Part shown: one piece after another, positions 35,660-45,460 of the stretch
Layout of the letters: the number at the start of each line of letters is the position of its first letter
How positions within the stretch are numbered: position 1 is the stretch's first letter
Assembly (NCBI RefSeq): GCF_014132355.1
Contig: NZ_BLZO01000033.1
Coordinates: 1-64,000 of the forward strand
Source of the DNA: Okeania sp. KiyG1
Lineage (GTDB): Bacteria > Cyanobacteriota > Cyanobacteriia > Cyanobacteriales > Microcoleaceae
Direction of reading: 5' to 3'
Length of the DNA: 64,000 nt
The notes under the pieces: generated by a model
The model's input: the letters and a program-made list of their open reading frames with translations, nothing else
Told to the model about the DNA's origin: nothing
Database searches by the model: none
Program-made: the position numbers and the translations under genes

Positions 35660-38600
35660 ATGTCAAGAACAGGTAACTGGGGTGAGGAACCTCTCAAACG
35701 AGCCAAAAAATTAATCGGATTTCTCAGAAATTACAGTCATCAGAATAATCCAGAAAAGGAATTATTTACTGAGTGGAAAGATAGAGATAGAGAAAGCGAT
35801 CGCCCTCAACTTTTTATCAGAACAAATTTAAAGGAGCTTGCTTGTCTATTAAATCCAGAAATATCATCTAAATATAGTTCAGAAGCTAATAAACAAAAGA
35901 ATGAGATTCAGAATACTATAGACCGCCTAAAAATATTAGGAATTGTGGCAGAAAGTAGTCCAGATAGTGAAAAAAGTAAAGGTATTAGAAGTCTGACATT
36001 CACTCTTTGGAATTCTGATAAAAAGCAGGAAAACCTAACACAATTAGAGCTAGTCTGGAAAAATCGTCAACAGCAAAAGCAAAGCCAAACTGAAAAAGAT
36101 AATTCTAGTAATCTAAAACAACAAATTGATATAAAAAGTCGAGAATTAAATCCTAGTCTGGAAAAAAATATTAGAACTTATCTTTCCAAATCATTTAGTA
36201 GGGATAAATTTGCAGAATTAGACCAAGCAGGTGAACCAGAAACAGGTGAAAAGCGTACTAATCTCCAAAAAGTATTTATCGATCTTTTTCTGAAACCGTG
36301 GGAGAAAGTAGCTACTGAAGTTAGGAAAATATTCATACTTGAAGATATTTTATTTAGAAACAAAAGTGATATTCCAGCTATGGAATATTTCACAAAAGAA
36401 GAAAAAAAGTACAATAAGGTTGTAATTATTGGCGGTCCTGGTCAAGGTAAATCTACTTTAGGGCAACAATTAGCTCAAGTATATAGAGCTAAATATCTAA
36501 ATACAGAATATGAATTTACTGAAAATATAAAAGTTAAACGTATTCCCTTTCGAGTAGTCTTAAAATATTTTGCTCAATGGTTATCAAATAGAGATAGAAA
36601 TGAATCTTCTAGTTTAGAAAATTACCTAGCTACAGAAATGGGTAATATTACAAATAGACTAGAAGAAATATCTGCTGCTACAGTACAAGATATTTTTGAA
36701 CAGAAAGAATGCCTCTTGATTTTGGATGGATTAGATGAAGTTTCAGATGCTCGTTTACAACAGCGAATGGTAGAAGAAATTTCTACTTTTTTAGACTGGA
36801 CAGAAAATATAAAAGTTGATTTAAAAGTAGTAGTGACTTCTCGTCCTAATATGTATAAACAACAGTTCAATCCTGAAATATTTCCTCATTTGGAATTATT
36901 ACCACTTAAAAAGAACAGAGAACAGAATATGCTCAAAAATGGGTAAAAACTAGAGAAATTGCTGATGGAGAACAAACCAGAATTCTTGATATTCTCAAAG
37001 AATGTGAGGACGATGAGAGAATTTCTAGATTGTTAACAACTCCCTTGCAAGTAACTATTATTTTACTGATTATTAAAAATGGCGGAAGACCTCCAGGGGA
37101 AAGAGAAACTTTATTTGATGAATACTGGAGAACTATATTAAAGCGAGAAAAAAGTAAGGACAAAGACTTAATTAAGAGTGATGACCAAATTCTGCTTAAT
37201 GTTCATTCTTTCTTGGGTTATTTGTTACATTATCGCGCTGCTTCTAATACTTCTGATAGTTCTAATATTAATGTTCAGTCTCTTTTACCAGAAGATGAAT
37301 TTAGAGCAGCAATTGAGGAGGTTTTGCGAAAAAATGACCGATTTTCGTCGGATGAAGATATTAATAATAAAGTCGATAAATTTGTGACTGATGCTAAAGA
37401 TAGATTAGTTTTGATTGTGGAACCACAACCAGGACTATTTGGTTTTGAACTTAGGTCTTTTCAAGAGTTTTTTGCTGCTGTCTATTTATTCAAAAATGGC
37501 GATAGATTTGAAAATTTGAAGGAAAAAATTGGAGCAATTGATTCAGAACATTGGCGATATGTTTCCTTATTTTTAGCAGGTAGAATTGTTCGAGAATTAG
37601 GAGAAGATTCTGAGAAAATATTGACACAAGTTTGTCGCCCCCTAGACCGACCTGTAGAAGATAAAAATCAGAATCAAAATCATTTTTTAAGACCTGGTGC
37701 TTGGTTTGCCTTAGAGGTAGTAGCAGATGGTTCTTTAAGTAAATCCCAATATCGTAATTTCCAATATGATTTAATTGATTATGGTTTAGAAGTTTTGGAT
37801 ACAGGACTTACAGATAAGCAAATGTCTCAGCTAGTTTCTTATACAAAGCAGTTATCTCAATCAGATAAAGACGATCTTTTACAGATAATTTTAGAACGTA
37901 AATTTAACGGTAAAAATTTTCCAGAGAGTTGCTGGGAAAATGCCTTGTATATTTATGGCGAATATTTTCCACAAGAAGGTTTTCTTAAAGAAAAAGTAGA
38001 TGCACTTTTTGAAACAGAACAAAAGAGCCTAATTTTATCTGCTTTCAGCATTACTTTATTATATATATCTGACCCTCAGTGGATAGCAAAATGTTTAGAA
38101 AATTATTGGTCATATTGGATAGAGAATGAAGATATAGTAATTAAATTTTTGTCTAGGGATGATAAAAATGAATTATTAAGGTGCTGGTCACTTTCTGAAA
38201 GTCAATCTGAAAAACTTGCAGAGATAATTATTGAAGATTGGGAATATGATTTACCTAACTCAGAAGAAATAAACTGGGAATTTACACAACCTCAAACATT
38301 AGCAGAGCAATTGATTTTATTGTCAAAAGTTTTGCAAATAATAGCTAACTATAGGCGAATGAAAATTTTTGACTTAAGAATTGAAATAGATGATTTATCC
38401 CATCATATTGATATATTAATCACATCAAGGGATACTTCATATATTTCAGACATTCCTAGTGAAACAATAGATAGTGTTGCTCGACTATTACAAAATAACG
38501 ATTTTATTTTACCAGTCAAATTAACCCTTTGGATAGTTTTTTGGTTATTTAATCAACCTGAGAAGCAAAATATAGAGTTATTTGGAAATTTTCTTAAAGA

Positions 38601-39858
38601 TAATCCAACCTTACCAGAATATTTTGATAAATTATGGTTTGTTTCAGGTCTAGAGTATTCTTGGCCTATCTTAACCTTAGCTATTAAAGCAAATACTAAT
38701 CAACAAGATACATTCGCAAATTTTTTAGATTATTTGGATAGTTCTACTCAAATATCTATTGCTGAAGAAATAGACAAAGGAATTAAAGAATTTTTAGATA
38801 AAGCTGATGATGAAGAAAAACAACGATTTGTTATTGCCTTACTTACATCAGTGGGGTTAGATGAGTTTTTTCCTAAACTAATTTCTACTGCTAGAAAAAT
38901 AGGAGTTCAACTATATGAATTAGTAGGAGCATATCTCAAATTGAGCTTAATGTATCTAGAATTAGGACTAGAATATCCTCCAGAGCAACTACAAAAAATG
39001 CTAAGAACTGTTGAAACAGCAATACAAAACAGAGAAAAGCCATATAACTATTTATGGCCAATATTTATATTTGAAGGTATTTGGTTATGTTCTTTACAAG
39101 TTATAGACTATGCACGTCAAATTCTTGAATTATTTCTTGAAAAGTATTCTGAATCTCACTCTTTTCCTTCTGCTAGTTTAGGTATAGCTTTATTCTTAAA
39201 GCTGCTGGAATATGATGCTAATATCTTAGATTTAGCGCCTAATTTGTTTACTACATTGCCACTAGAAAAGCTAATTAAAGTAGACACATATAAATTTGAT
39301 ATATCCGATAATTCACCTGAAACCTATATCACAAGGTTGTTGAATTTTAAGTTTCAGACAGGTCGATTTTTTATTAAACCCGATCAAGAATATATTTCTC
39401 GATTTACACTATTGCTGACTCATAGCAATAAATTAGTTCGTATTGGCAGTGCATTGATTTTAAAAGTAATAAGAGATTCATCTCGTAGGAAAATAATAAA
39501 AAGAAAATGGCTCTCGGATATTCGTATAGATTTCAGTTTAGGAAGAGAATTTATTAACAAAGAAAATCCAAAAGATCGTCTAATCGGTATAACACTTCTA
39601 TCTTTGTCAGATTATCCTATCGAAGAGAAGCAATATCAACATTTGATTTTGAATAATTTACAAAATCCAAAAACAGAAGCAGAAGAAGCAGAAGAAGAAG
39701 CTTGGAATCAGTTGATACAGGAAATTCCAATGGATTCAGAAAAGCATTTTATGTGGCGTACATTTCTAGAAGAAATTTTGAGGAAACCTGCTGTTTATAG
39801 TAGCTCAGTATTAAGTATCGCAATGGAAAGATACCTAGAACTTGTTGGTAAGAGTTAA
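35660..39858 (+). CDS. NACHT STAND NTPase, one frameshift; second half at 37030-39858
   Basis: Two frames form one protein of about 1400 residues. Residues 1-140 hold a repeated 56-residue start and then a likely winged-helix module (NEIQNTIDRLKILGIVAESS, SLTFTLWNSDKK) of a type seen in front of cyanobacterial NACHT proteins. The NACHT domain has Walker A GGPGQGKST (258-266) and Walker B LLILDGLDE (352-360). The remainder (PLQVTIILLIIKNGG, then FELRSFQEFFAAVYLF) is the NACHT helical arm followed by a long alpha-helical sensor without a recognised family. The frame changes by -1 at TTAAAAAGAACAG (about 36905-36917). It may be inactive, sequence error, or slippage; the tract is not a perfect canonical slippery heptamer. 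Confidence 0.85.
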
Positions 39859-40222
39859 GTTTATAACATTTCTAGTAAACTGCTGGAGATCCCCCCTAAC
39901 CCCCCTTGAAAAGGGGGGAACCGGAAGTCCCCCTTTCTAAGGGGGATTTAGGGGGATCATAGTTGTTATTTTTAAGCCATAATCTTTCTGCTTGTCACCT
40001 ATAACCCCTAACTCCTAACTTCTAACTTCTAACTTCTAACTTCTAACTTCTAACTTTTGACTTCTGGAGATCCCCCCTAACCCCCCTTGAAAAGGGGGGA
40101 ACCGGAAGTCCCCCTTTCTAAGGGGGATTTAGGGGGATCATAGTTGTTATTTGTAAGCCATAATCTTTCTGCTCGTAACCTATAACTTCTGACTTCTGAC
40201 TTCTGACTTCTGACTTCCTAAA
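39859..40222. repeat. two 182-base tandem copies of a GATCCCCCCTAACC repeat
   Basis: The units begin at 39882 and 40064 (CTGGAGATCCCCCCTAACCC). Each contains a CCCCCCTTGAAAAGGGGGG hairpin, then CCCCCTTTCTAAGGGGG, GGGGGATC, and ATAGTTGTTATTT. TTCTAAC heptamers separate them (about 40013-40055) and TTCTGAC heptamers follow (about 40185-40215). They separate the convergent NACHT and recR genes and could act as terminators. Confidence 0.7.
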
Positions 40223-40816
40223 CTACTCCAATTCCCGCCTTCCCTCCAACGCACGCGCCAAAGTCACCTGGTCAGCATATTCTAAATCTCCTCCCATAGG
40301 CAAACCAAAAGCAATGCGCGTTACTTTTGTAAAAGGTCTCAACAACTGACCAACATATAAAGTAGTAGTCTCTCCTTCCACACTCGGACTAATAGCAATA
40401 ATCACTTCCTGAATATTTCCCTGACTAACTCGCCGCACCAAAGCTTGAATAGTCAACTGTTCTGGACCAATACCATCCATCGGCGAAATGACTCCCCCCA
40501 GAACATGATATTCACCCTTATATTCTCGTGTTTTCTCCAAAGCAATAAGGTCGCGGGAGTCAGAAACCACACAAATAATTTCCTTGTCTCGCTGAGGGTT
40601 ACGACAAATTTCACAAATAGGTTCAGCAGATAAATGGAAACATTTCTCACATAAACCCACTTTTTTCCTCGCATCAACCAAAGCTTGAGCTAAAGCTTGA
40701 ATTTCCGCTTCCGGGCGCTTAATAATATGTAGTGCCAGACGTTGTGCTGTCTTCGGGCCAACTCCAGGCAACATTTGTAATTGTTCAATTAATCTGGCTA
40801 AAGGTCGAGTATAAAT
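40223..40816 (-). CDS. recR: recombination protein RecR, probable AUU start
   Basis: RecR acts with RecF/RecO to load RecA at gaps. The protein has the HhH motif [16 protein letters not shown], the four-Cys zinc finger [20 protein letters not shown], and the Toprim domain ([35 protein letters not shown]). The first ATG (40774) would lose [13 protein letters not shown], which is conserved at the RecR N-terminus. Exactly where the initiator Met precedes YTRP in homologues, the codon is ATT (40814-40816), with GGAGG nine bases upstream. No in-frame ATG, GTG or TTG lies between it and the upstream TAA. An AUU start is therefore proposed (197 residues, a normal length). A heptamer array sits directly upstream. 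Confidence 0.9.
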   Translation of the reverse strand: MYTRPLARLIEQLQMLPGVGPKTAQRLALHIIKRPEAEIQALAQALVDARKKVGLCEKCFHLSAEPICEICRNPQRDKEIICVVSDSRDLIALEKTREYKGEYHVLGGVISPMDGIGPEQLTIQALVRRVSQGNIQEVIIAISPSVEGETTTLYVGQLLRPFTKVTRIAFGLPMGGDLEYADQVTLARALEGRRELE

Positions 40817-41194
40817 TTTGGACTTCCTCCGATTCAGTTATCAGTTATCAGTTATCAGTACCAAGTAATGTTTGCGCAGCATGACCTAGGAAAGCATCCA
40901 GCTTGATACACTGAAGTTTTTCTTTTCATTCCTTTAAAAGGATAGGCTTGAGACCTTATTTTTTACTCACAACCTGCTATTTGATTTTAGCGATAAATAG
41001 TTTTACTCTCAGAAAAAATAAATATTATCAATTCTTACTTTCTAACTTCTAACTTCTAACTTCTGACTTCTAACTTCTGACTTTTGACTTCTAACTTCGT
41101 TAAGGCGATCGCTCATGTAAACCAAATATTACAATTTGAGGGCTTTTCCAGATTGAGCAGCTATCGTGGAAAAAGTAGTAATCATCCTAAGTCC
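40817..41194. repeat. spacer with STRR cassette, mini-palindrome and TTCTAAC array
   Basis: STRR TTCAG-(TTATCAG)3-TACC lies at about 40836-40862, then GTTTGCGCAGCATGACCTAG (40868) of the mini-palindrome family, a CCTTTAAAAGG hairpin (40930), and TTCTAAC/TTCTGAC heptamers at about 41038-41098. No gene is seen before the lipoprotein start. Confidence 0.55.
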
Positions 41195-41608
41195 ATGAGT
41201 GAGACAAGAAAAATTAAGAGAACTATTATTATTTCTTTAGTATTAATCTCTTCAATTTCCATTACAGCTTGTACATCTCGTAAGCGTCGGGAAATCTATA
41301 AAAGTCTCGAAGACTGTCGTCGAGAATGGGGAGGGGTGGAAAAATGCGAACTGATAACCGATAGCAGTTATCCACCTGGGTATTATTATGGTCCCTACTA
41401 CTATAGTTCTGGTAGTTCTAGTAGCAGAATGTACTATTATCGAAACAGCAGTGGTAGCTATCAAGCAGTTCCCAGTAATGCAGGTATTTTCAAAAGTCCT
41501 TCGGGAAGGTCTACAACTTCTGTAGGTACAGTCAATAGAGGTGGTTTTGGTAGTAGAGGTGGTAGAGGCGGTAGTAGTTTTGGCAGTAGAGGTGGTGGTA
41601 AAGGTTGA
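41195..41608 (+). CDS. putative lipoprotein with Tyr/Ser-rich and Gly/Arg-rich tail
   Basis: The start at 41195 gives 137 residues with a lipoprotein signal: basic MSETRKIKR, hydrophobic TIIISLVLISSISI, lipobox TAC (Cys about 27). The mature part has IYKSLEDCRREWGGVEKCEL, a Cys pair reminiscent of the YgiB/DUF1190 pattern, then YYYGPYYYSSGSSSSRMYYY and a GSRGGRGG tail of low complexity. It is probably anchored in a membrane facing the periplasm; function unknown. The longer frame from 41084 is less likely because it buries the signal sequence. Confidence 0.65.
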   Translation: MSETRKIKRTIIISLVLISSISITACTSRKRREIYKSLEDCRREWGGVEKCELITDSSYPPGYYYGPYYYSSGSSSSRMYYYRNSSGSYQAVPSNAGIFKSPSGRSTTSVGTVNRGGFGSRGGRGGSSFGSRGGGKG

Positions 41609-42287
41609 TATAGCAGAAGTTTCAAGTCAAAAGTCATCTTAAAAGTCAAAAGTCAAAAGTCAAAAGCCAAAAGTTTAAAGTTTAAAGTCAAAAATTTACC
41701 GTTTTTCTCAAAAATATGTTCCGGAACAGTTTGCGGAATTATTTCGCAAGTCTTGGGAACGGAAGGAAGGAGGAAAAAGGAAGAAGGAAAAATCTTGTGT
41801 TGTATGAGTTTTAAGCTTTTGATATGTCTGCCTCCTTTGCTTCAACATTTAAAAGTCAAAAGTCAAAAGTTTAAAGTCAAAAATTTACCGTTTTTCTCAA
41901 AAATATGTTCCGGAACAGTTTGCGGAATTATTTCGCAAGTCTTGGGAACGGAAGGAAGGAGGAAAAAGGAAGAAGGAAAAATCTTGTGTTGTCTGAATTT
42001 TAAGCTTTTGATATGTCAGCACCCTTTGCTTCAACATTTAAAAGTCAAAAGTCAAAAGTCAAAAGTTTAAAGTTTAAAGTTTAAAGTCAAAAATTTACCG
42101 TTTTTCTCAAAAATATGTTCCGGAACAGTTTGCGGAATTATTTCGCAAGTCTTGGGAACGGAAGGAAGAAGGAAGAAGGAAGAAGGAAAACCTTGCGTTG
42201 TGTGAGTTTTAAGCTTTTGATATGTCTGCCTCCTTTGCTTCGACTACTATAAAATCCTAAATTAAAATTCAAAAAATAAAGTAACAA
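41609..42287. repeat. three fragment copies of the GSP-synthase-like gene
   Basis: At 41698, 41887 and 42097 a piece of about 65 bases begins ACCGTTTTTCTCAAAAATAT and continues GTTCCGGAACAGTTTGCGGA; it is homologous to codons about 70-92 of the gene at 42687. Each is followed by GGAAGAAGG runs and a TTTTAAGCTTTTGATATGTC tail, and preceded by AAAGTCAAAAGTC heptamers. Unit spacings are 189 and 210 bases. None codes for a complete domain. Confidence 0.8.
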
Positions 42288-42548
42288 ATGAAACGGATAA
42301 ATATTGAACCTCGTGCCAACTGGCAGCAGAAATGTGAAGCGGTTGGCTTTCACTTTTATAATATGTACGGAGAACCATACTGGGATGAGACTGCTTGCTA
42401 CTATTTCACCGCTTCACAAATAAATAAATTAGAAGCAGCAACTCAAACTCTACAAGAATTATATATTGAAGCGGCAGAGCGCATTATTCACGAAAACCGT
42501 TTTTCTCAAAAATATGTTCCGGAACAGTTTGCGGAACTATGTCGCTAG
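42288..42548 (+). pseudogene. truncated duplicate of the GSP-synthase-like gene (N-terminal 86 codons)
   Basis: MKRINIEPRANWQQKCEAVG through YVPEQFAELCR is almost identical to the start of 42687-43814. It ends at TAG, where the intact gene has a Gln codon, and then runs into the same GGAAGAAGG/TTTGATATGTC tail as the smaller fragments. Its leader (AAAAAATAAAGTAACAA before the ATG) is also duplicated. The starts are 399 bases apart. Confidence 0.85.
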
Positions 42549-42686
42549 TCTTGGGAACGGAAGGAAGAAGGAAGAAGGAAGAAGGAAAAGCTTGTGTTAT
42601 CTGAGTTTTAAGCTTTTGATATGTCCGCCCTCTTTGCTTCAACTGCTATAAAATTAAAAATTAGAATTCAAAAAATAAAGTAACAA

Positions 42687-43814
42687 ATGAAACGGATAAA
42701 TATTGAACCTCGTGCCAACTGGCAGCAGAAATGTGAAGCGGTTGGCTTTCATTTTTATAATATGTATGGGGAGCCATATTGGGATGAGACTGCTTGTTAT
42801 CATTTCAGCACTTCAGAAATAAATGAATTAGAAGCAGCAACTCAAACTCTACAAGAATTATATATTGAAGCGGCAGAGCGCATTATCAAAGAAAACCGTT
42901 TTTCTCAATTATCTGTTCCGGAACAGTTTGCGGAATTATGTCGCCAGTCTTGGGAACGGGATGACCCCAGTCTTTATGGTCGTTTTGACTTTGCTTATGA
43001 TGGTGTCAACCCACCGAAGTTATTGGAATACAACGCTGATACACCGACTGCACTATTGGAAAGCAGTGTGGTGCAGTGGACTTGGTTGGAGGAAATGTTT
43101 CCGGAAGCAGATCAGTTTAATTCCGTGCATGAAAAGTTATTGGCAGCTTTTGTGGAAATGAATGGTTTGGCAGGGGAGACTTTATATTTCAGTTGTGAAA
43201 GAGAGACTTTGGAAGATTTAGGAACGGTTGAATATTTGCGAGATTTGGCAATTCAAGCAGGATTAAATACTCAACATATTTATATAGATGATATTGGTTG
43301 GAGTGAAGATTTAGAAGTTTTTTGCGACCTGGATAATCAAATTATTCGTCATTTATTCAAGTTGTATCCTTGGGAATGGATGATGCGGGAAAATTTCGGG
43401 AAATATCTATTATTAGAACCCATGAATTTAATCGAACCTGCTTGGAAATTAATTTGGAGTAATAAGGCTATTCTGCCTATTCTTTGGGAATTTTTTCCAT
43501 ACCATCCTAATTTATTACCTGCCTATTTTGACTCGGTCAAATTATCTCATCCCTATCTGAGTAAACCAGTTTTTTCGAGGGAAGGTGGAAATATTACTGT
43601 TTATTTTGGAGATAGAGAATATCAAACAGAAGGAATATATGAAGATGAACCTTTAATTTATCAATCCTATTATCAATTGCCGAATTTTGATGGTTATTAT
43701 CCAGTGGTTGGTGCTTGGGTTATTGGTGGAGAAGCGGCTGGTATTTGTGTTAGGGAAGATAGGGAAATTGTGACTCAAGATTTGAGTAGATTTGTGCCTC
43801 ATTATTTTACATGA
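42687..43814 (+). CDS. glutathionylspermidine synthase-family ATP-grasp ligase
   Basis: The 375-residue protein resembles the synthetase domain of glutathionylspermidine synthase and its stand-alone bacterial relatives (YjfC/YgiC type): REN-like start INIEPRANWQQKCEAVGFHF, YWDETACYHFSTSEINELEA, GRFDFAYDGVNPPKLLEYNA, DTPTALLESSVVQWTWLEEM, and C-terminal LLEPMNLIEPAWKLIWSNKA, then GGEAAGICVREDREIVT. The family ligates an amine or peptide with ATP; the exact substrate of stand-alone members is unsettled. The frame is intact. Upstream lie a truncated duplicate and three fragment copies of the same gene. Confidence 0.88.
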   Translation: MKRINIEPRANWQQKCEAVGFHFYNMYGEPYWDETACYHFSTSEINELEAATQTLQELYIEAAERIIKENRFSQLSVPEQFAELCRQSWERDDPSLYGRFDFAYDGVNPPKLLEYNADTPTALLESSVVQWTWLEEMFPEADQFNSVHEKLLAAFVEMNGLAGETLYFSCERETLEDLGTVEYLRDLAIQAGLNTQHIYIDDIGWSEDLEVFCDLDNQIIRHLFKLYPWEWMMRENFGKYLLLEPMNLIEPAWKLIWSNKAILPILWEFFPYHPNLLPAYFDSVKLSHPYLSKPVFSREGGNITVYFGDREYQTEGIYEDEPLIYQSYYQLPNFDGYYPVVGAWVIGGEAAGICVREDREIVTQDLSRFVPHYFT

Positions 43815-44362
43815 ATTATCAAAAAGTAGTTGTTTGTTATAGTGCTACGCGCAAGGCAACAGACAACAGACAACAGGCAACAGGGGAATACAAAAGGGTT
43901 TGCTGCTTCTATAAAAAATTAGGCGTTGGTAATTGGTAAGATGATTTTCTACTAGGGGTCATTTCAGTTATCAGTTATCAGTTATCAGTACCTCCGACTA
44001 AAGCCGGAGGCAAGAAAATTCTGAACTGAATATTCTCTTGGTCGATTGGATATGGCGAGGGGACCTCGCCATCCCTCAACCGCTTTTTCATCCCCTTAAA
44101 AGGGGAGGCTTTGGACCTCATTTTTTGGTAATACCCATAACTGACTCTAGTAAAATATTTAGAGGTATCAGAAACAGACTGCTCTTAAAGTTTCATCTCT
44201 TGATCTATCAACGTCATTTCAGTTATCAGTTATCAGTTATCAGTTATCAGTAAAAAAAATTATTAGCAAAAGGATAATTCCTATAACATCCACCTACTTC
44301 CTGCTCCCTACTCCCTCTTTTGGAGGAGATGTTTAATTGTTGAATTACCACATATCACCTAA
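43815..44362. repeat. mosaic of nested repeats
   Basis: CAACAGACAACAGGCAACAG runs lie at about 43860-43885. 43922-43960 and 44133-44215 are the two halves of the repeat that is contiguous at 7836-7957. Between them sit an STRR cassette ATTTCAG-(TTATCAG)3-TACC (43961-43992), a CTCCGACTAAAGCCGGAG hairpin, GGCGAGGGGACCTCGCC, and the hairpin-TTTTTTGGTAA element (44089-44132). A second STRR cassette with four units is at about 44216-44252. No gene is present. Confidence 0.65.
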
Positions 44363-44749
44363 TTAATTTATTAACTCTTCAGCACAAATCTCTCCAATTT
44401 CTATTAATTCTTCTGGCGTTTCCTCGTTTGCTGCTTTGTTCATTAATTTCCGAAATTTTTCTAAGGTATATTTAGATTGAAACTGATTCAGGGTACAATC
44501 ACATAGTATTTCCGCTTGTTCTGTTGATAATCCTTTTGTCACAGCATTAATTTTACAACTTGCCTGATAAGCCTCTGCAAAATCTTGAGGATATTCGTTT
44601 TGAGATAGTAATTTGGGAGTTTTACTTTTGGCTTCACTTACCAGTAAATTACAATAAGTTATACTTACCAAGGTGAATAAAAAAGCAGTAATTAAAGATT
44701 GTTGTTGGCAGCTAATTTTCATTCTAATAATTAGTTCTTTGTTAGACAA
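44363..44749 (-). CDS. small exported protein, unknown function
   Basis: The frame has 128 codons; the probable start is Met10 (44722), giving MKISCQQQSLITAFLFTLVS as a signal peptide with cleavage near residue 35 (SEAKS). The mature part is helical with four cysteines (ASCKINAVTKGLSTEQAEIL, CDCTLNQFQSKYTLEKFRKL, IGEICAEELIN), which could form disulfides outside the cytoplasm. No named family is recognised. It stands alone between repeat-filled spacers. Confidence 0.6.
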   Translation of the reverse strand: MSNKELIIRMKISCQQQSLITAFLFTLVSITYCNLLVSEAKSKTPKLLSQNEYPQDFAEAYQASCKINAVTKGLSTEQAEILCDCTLNQFQSKYTLEKFRKLMNKAANEETPEELIEIGEICAEELIN

Positions 44750-45283
44750 GTTAAGAGAGGATAAAACAGAAGATAAAATATATTTGATGATGATTACTTA
44801 AAGCTAAGTTGTGTAAAATATTTGATAATTAGGAAACAATTTTTTGATATTTTATATATGTTCAGTAACCTATATCGATTATTAATAATTGCTGTATTTT
44901 TATCTATAAAACTGAGGAATTTTTAGAATAAATTTTAATTAGAAAATGGGGGAGGCGATCGGGTAATAGAAAAAATAAAATATTTCTCAACTATCTTAAC
45001 CTCATCCCTAAATTATAGTCATTAACACTAAGCTATTAGTCCTTAATTTTTTTTCTAGATATTAAGCAAAAATCAAGTCTAGTTAATAAACTTAATTAAT
45101 ATACAAAACCCTATGATATTGTCAATTTATCTTTTTATTTTGGGTTTAAGATCCTGCCTTCTACAAGGTATTTAAAACTGCTTGGGGTTTGTAGATACTA
45201 AGTAGATTGTCGAAGATTATCCCCATCCACTTTTTCCTTTTCCCTTCTTCCTTCTTCCCTCTTCCTTCTTCCTTCTTCAATAC
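44750..45283. other. AT-rich spacer with a diverged 140-base repeat
   Basis: About 45130-45240 (TTTATTTTGGGTTTAAGATC, then CTTGGGGTTTGTAGATACTA, GTCGAAGATTATCCCC) resembles 45680-45780 (TTTGCGGGTTTAATACCCAA, CTTGGGGTTATAAGACACGG, GTCGAAAACTATCC). TTCCTTC runs follow at about 45235-45280. No gene is seen. Confidence 0.45.
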
Positions 45284-45460
45284 TTAATCTAACCAAATTT
45301 CCCACCAAGAGCCAGAGTTAGATTCCGATGACTTTACCTCTTTAATCCTATTAATTCTTTCCCCTTGATGAATCTTACTCGCCGCTTGTTCGGCTGCCTC
45401 TTCTTTACTTTTGGCTTCGACTATTATATCCCTACGATTAAGAGTGACACGATATTTCAT
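45284..45460 (-). CDS. small basic protein of 58 residues, unknown function
   Basis: The minus-strand frame MKYRVTLNRRDIIVEAKSKE, EAAEQAASKIHQGERINRIK, EVKSSESNSGSWWEIWLD has a GAGGA ribosome site about ten bases upstream and ends in a Trp-rich tail. The MKYRVTL...VEAxSxEEAAxxA pattern suggests a small beta-alpha fold; no family is recognised with confidence. Its good leader and codon pattern make it a real gene despite its size. Confidence 0.6.
   Translation of the reverse strand: MKYRVTLNRRDIIVEAKSKEEAAEQAASKIHQGERINRIKEVKSSESNSGSWWEIWLD

Noticed and set aside
33129-35660. Diversity-generating retroelement
   Set aside because: No reverse transcriptase and no adenine-biased variable region are visible; the variation is in homopolymers and scattered sites.
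36900-36925. Programmed -1 ribosomal frameshift in the NACHT gene
   Set aside because: The site reads CTT AAA AAG; a canonical heptamer would need A as the base before AAA AAG, and no clear downstream stem-loop was seen. Left as indel or possible slippage.
44038-44253. Plus-strand 71-codon frame (ending in [10 protein letters not shown])
   Set aside because: It runs through a hairpin element, half of a dispersed repeat and an STRR cassette.
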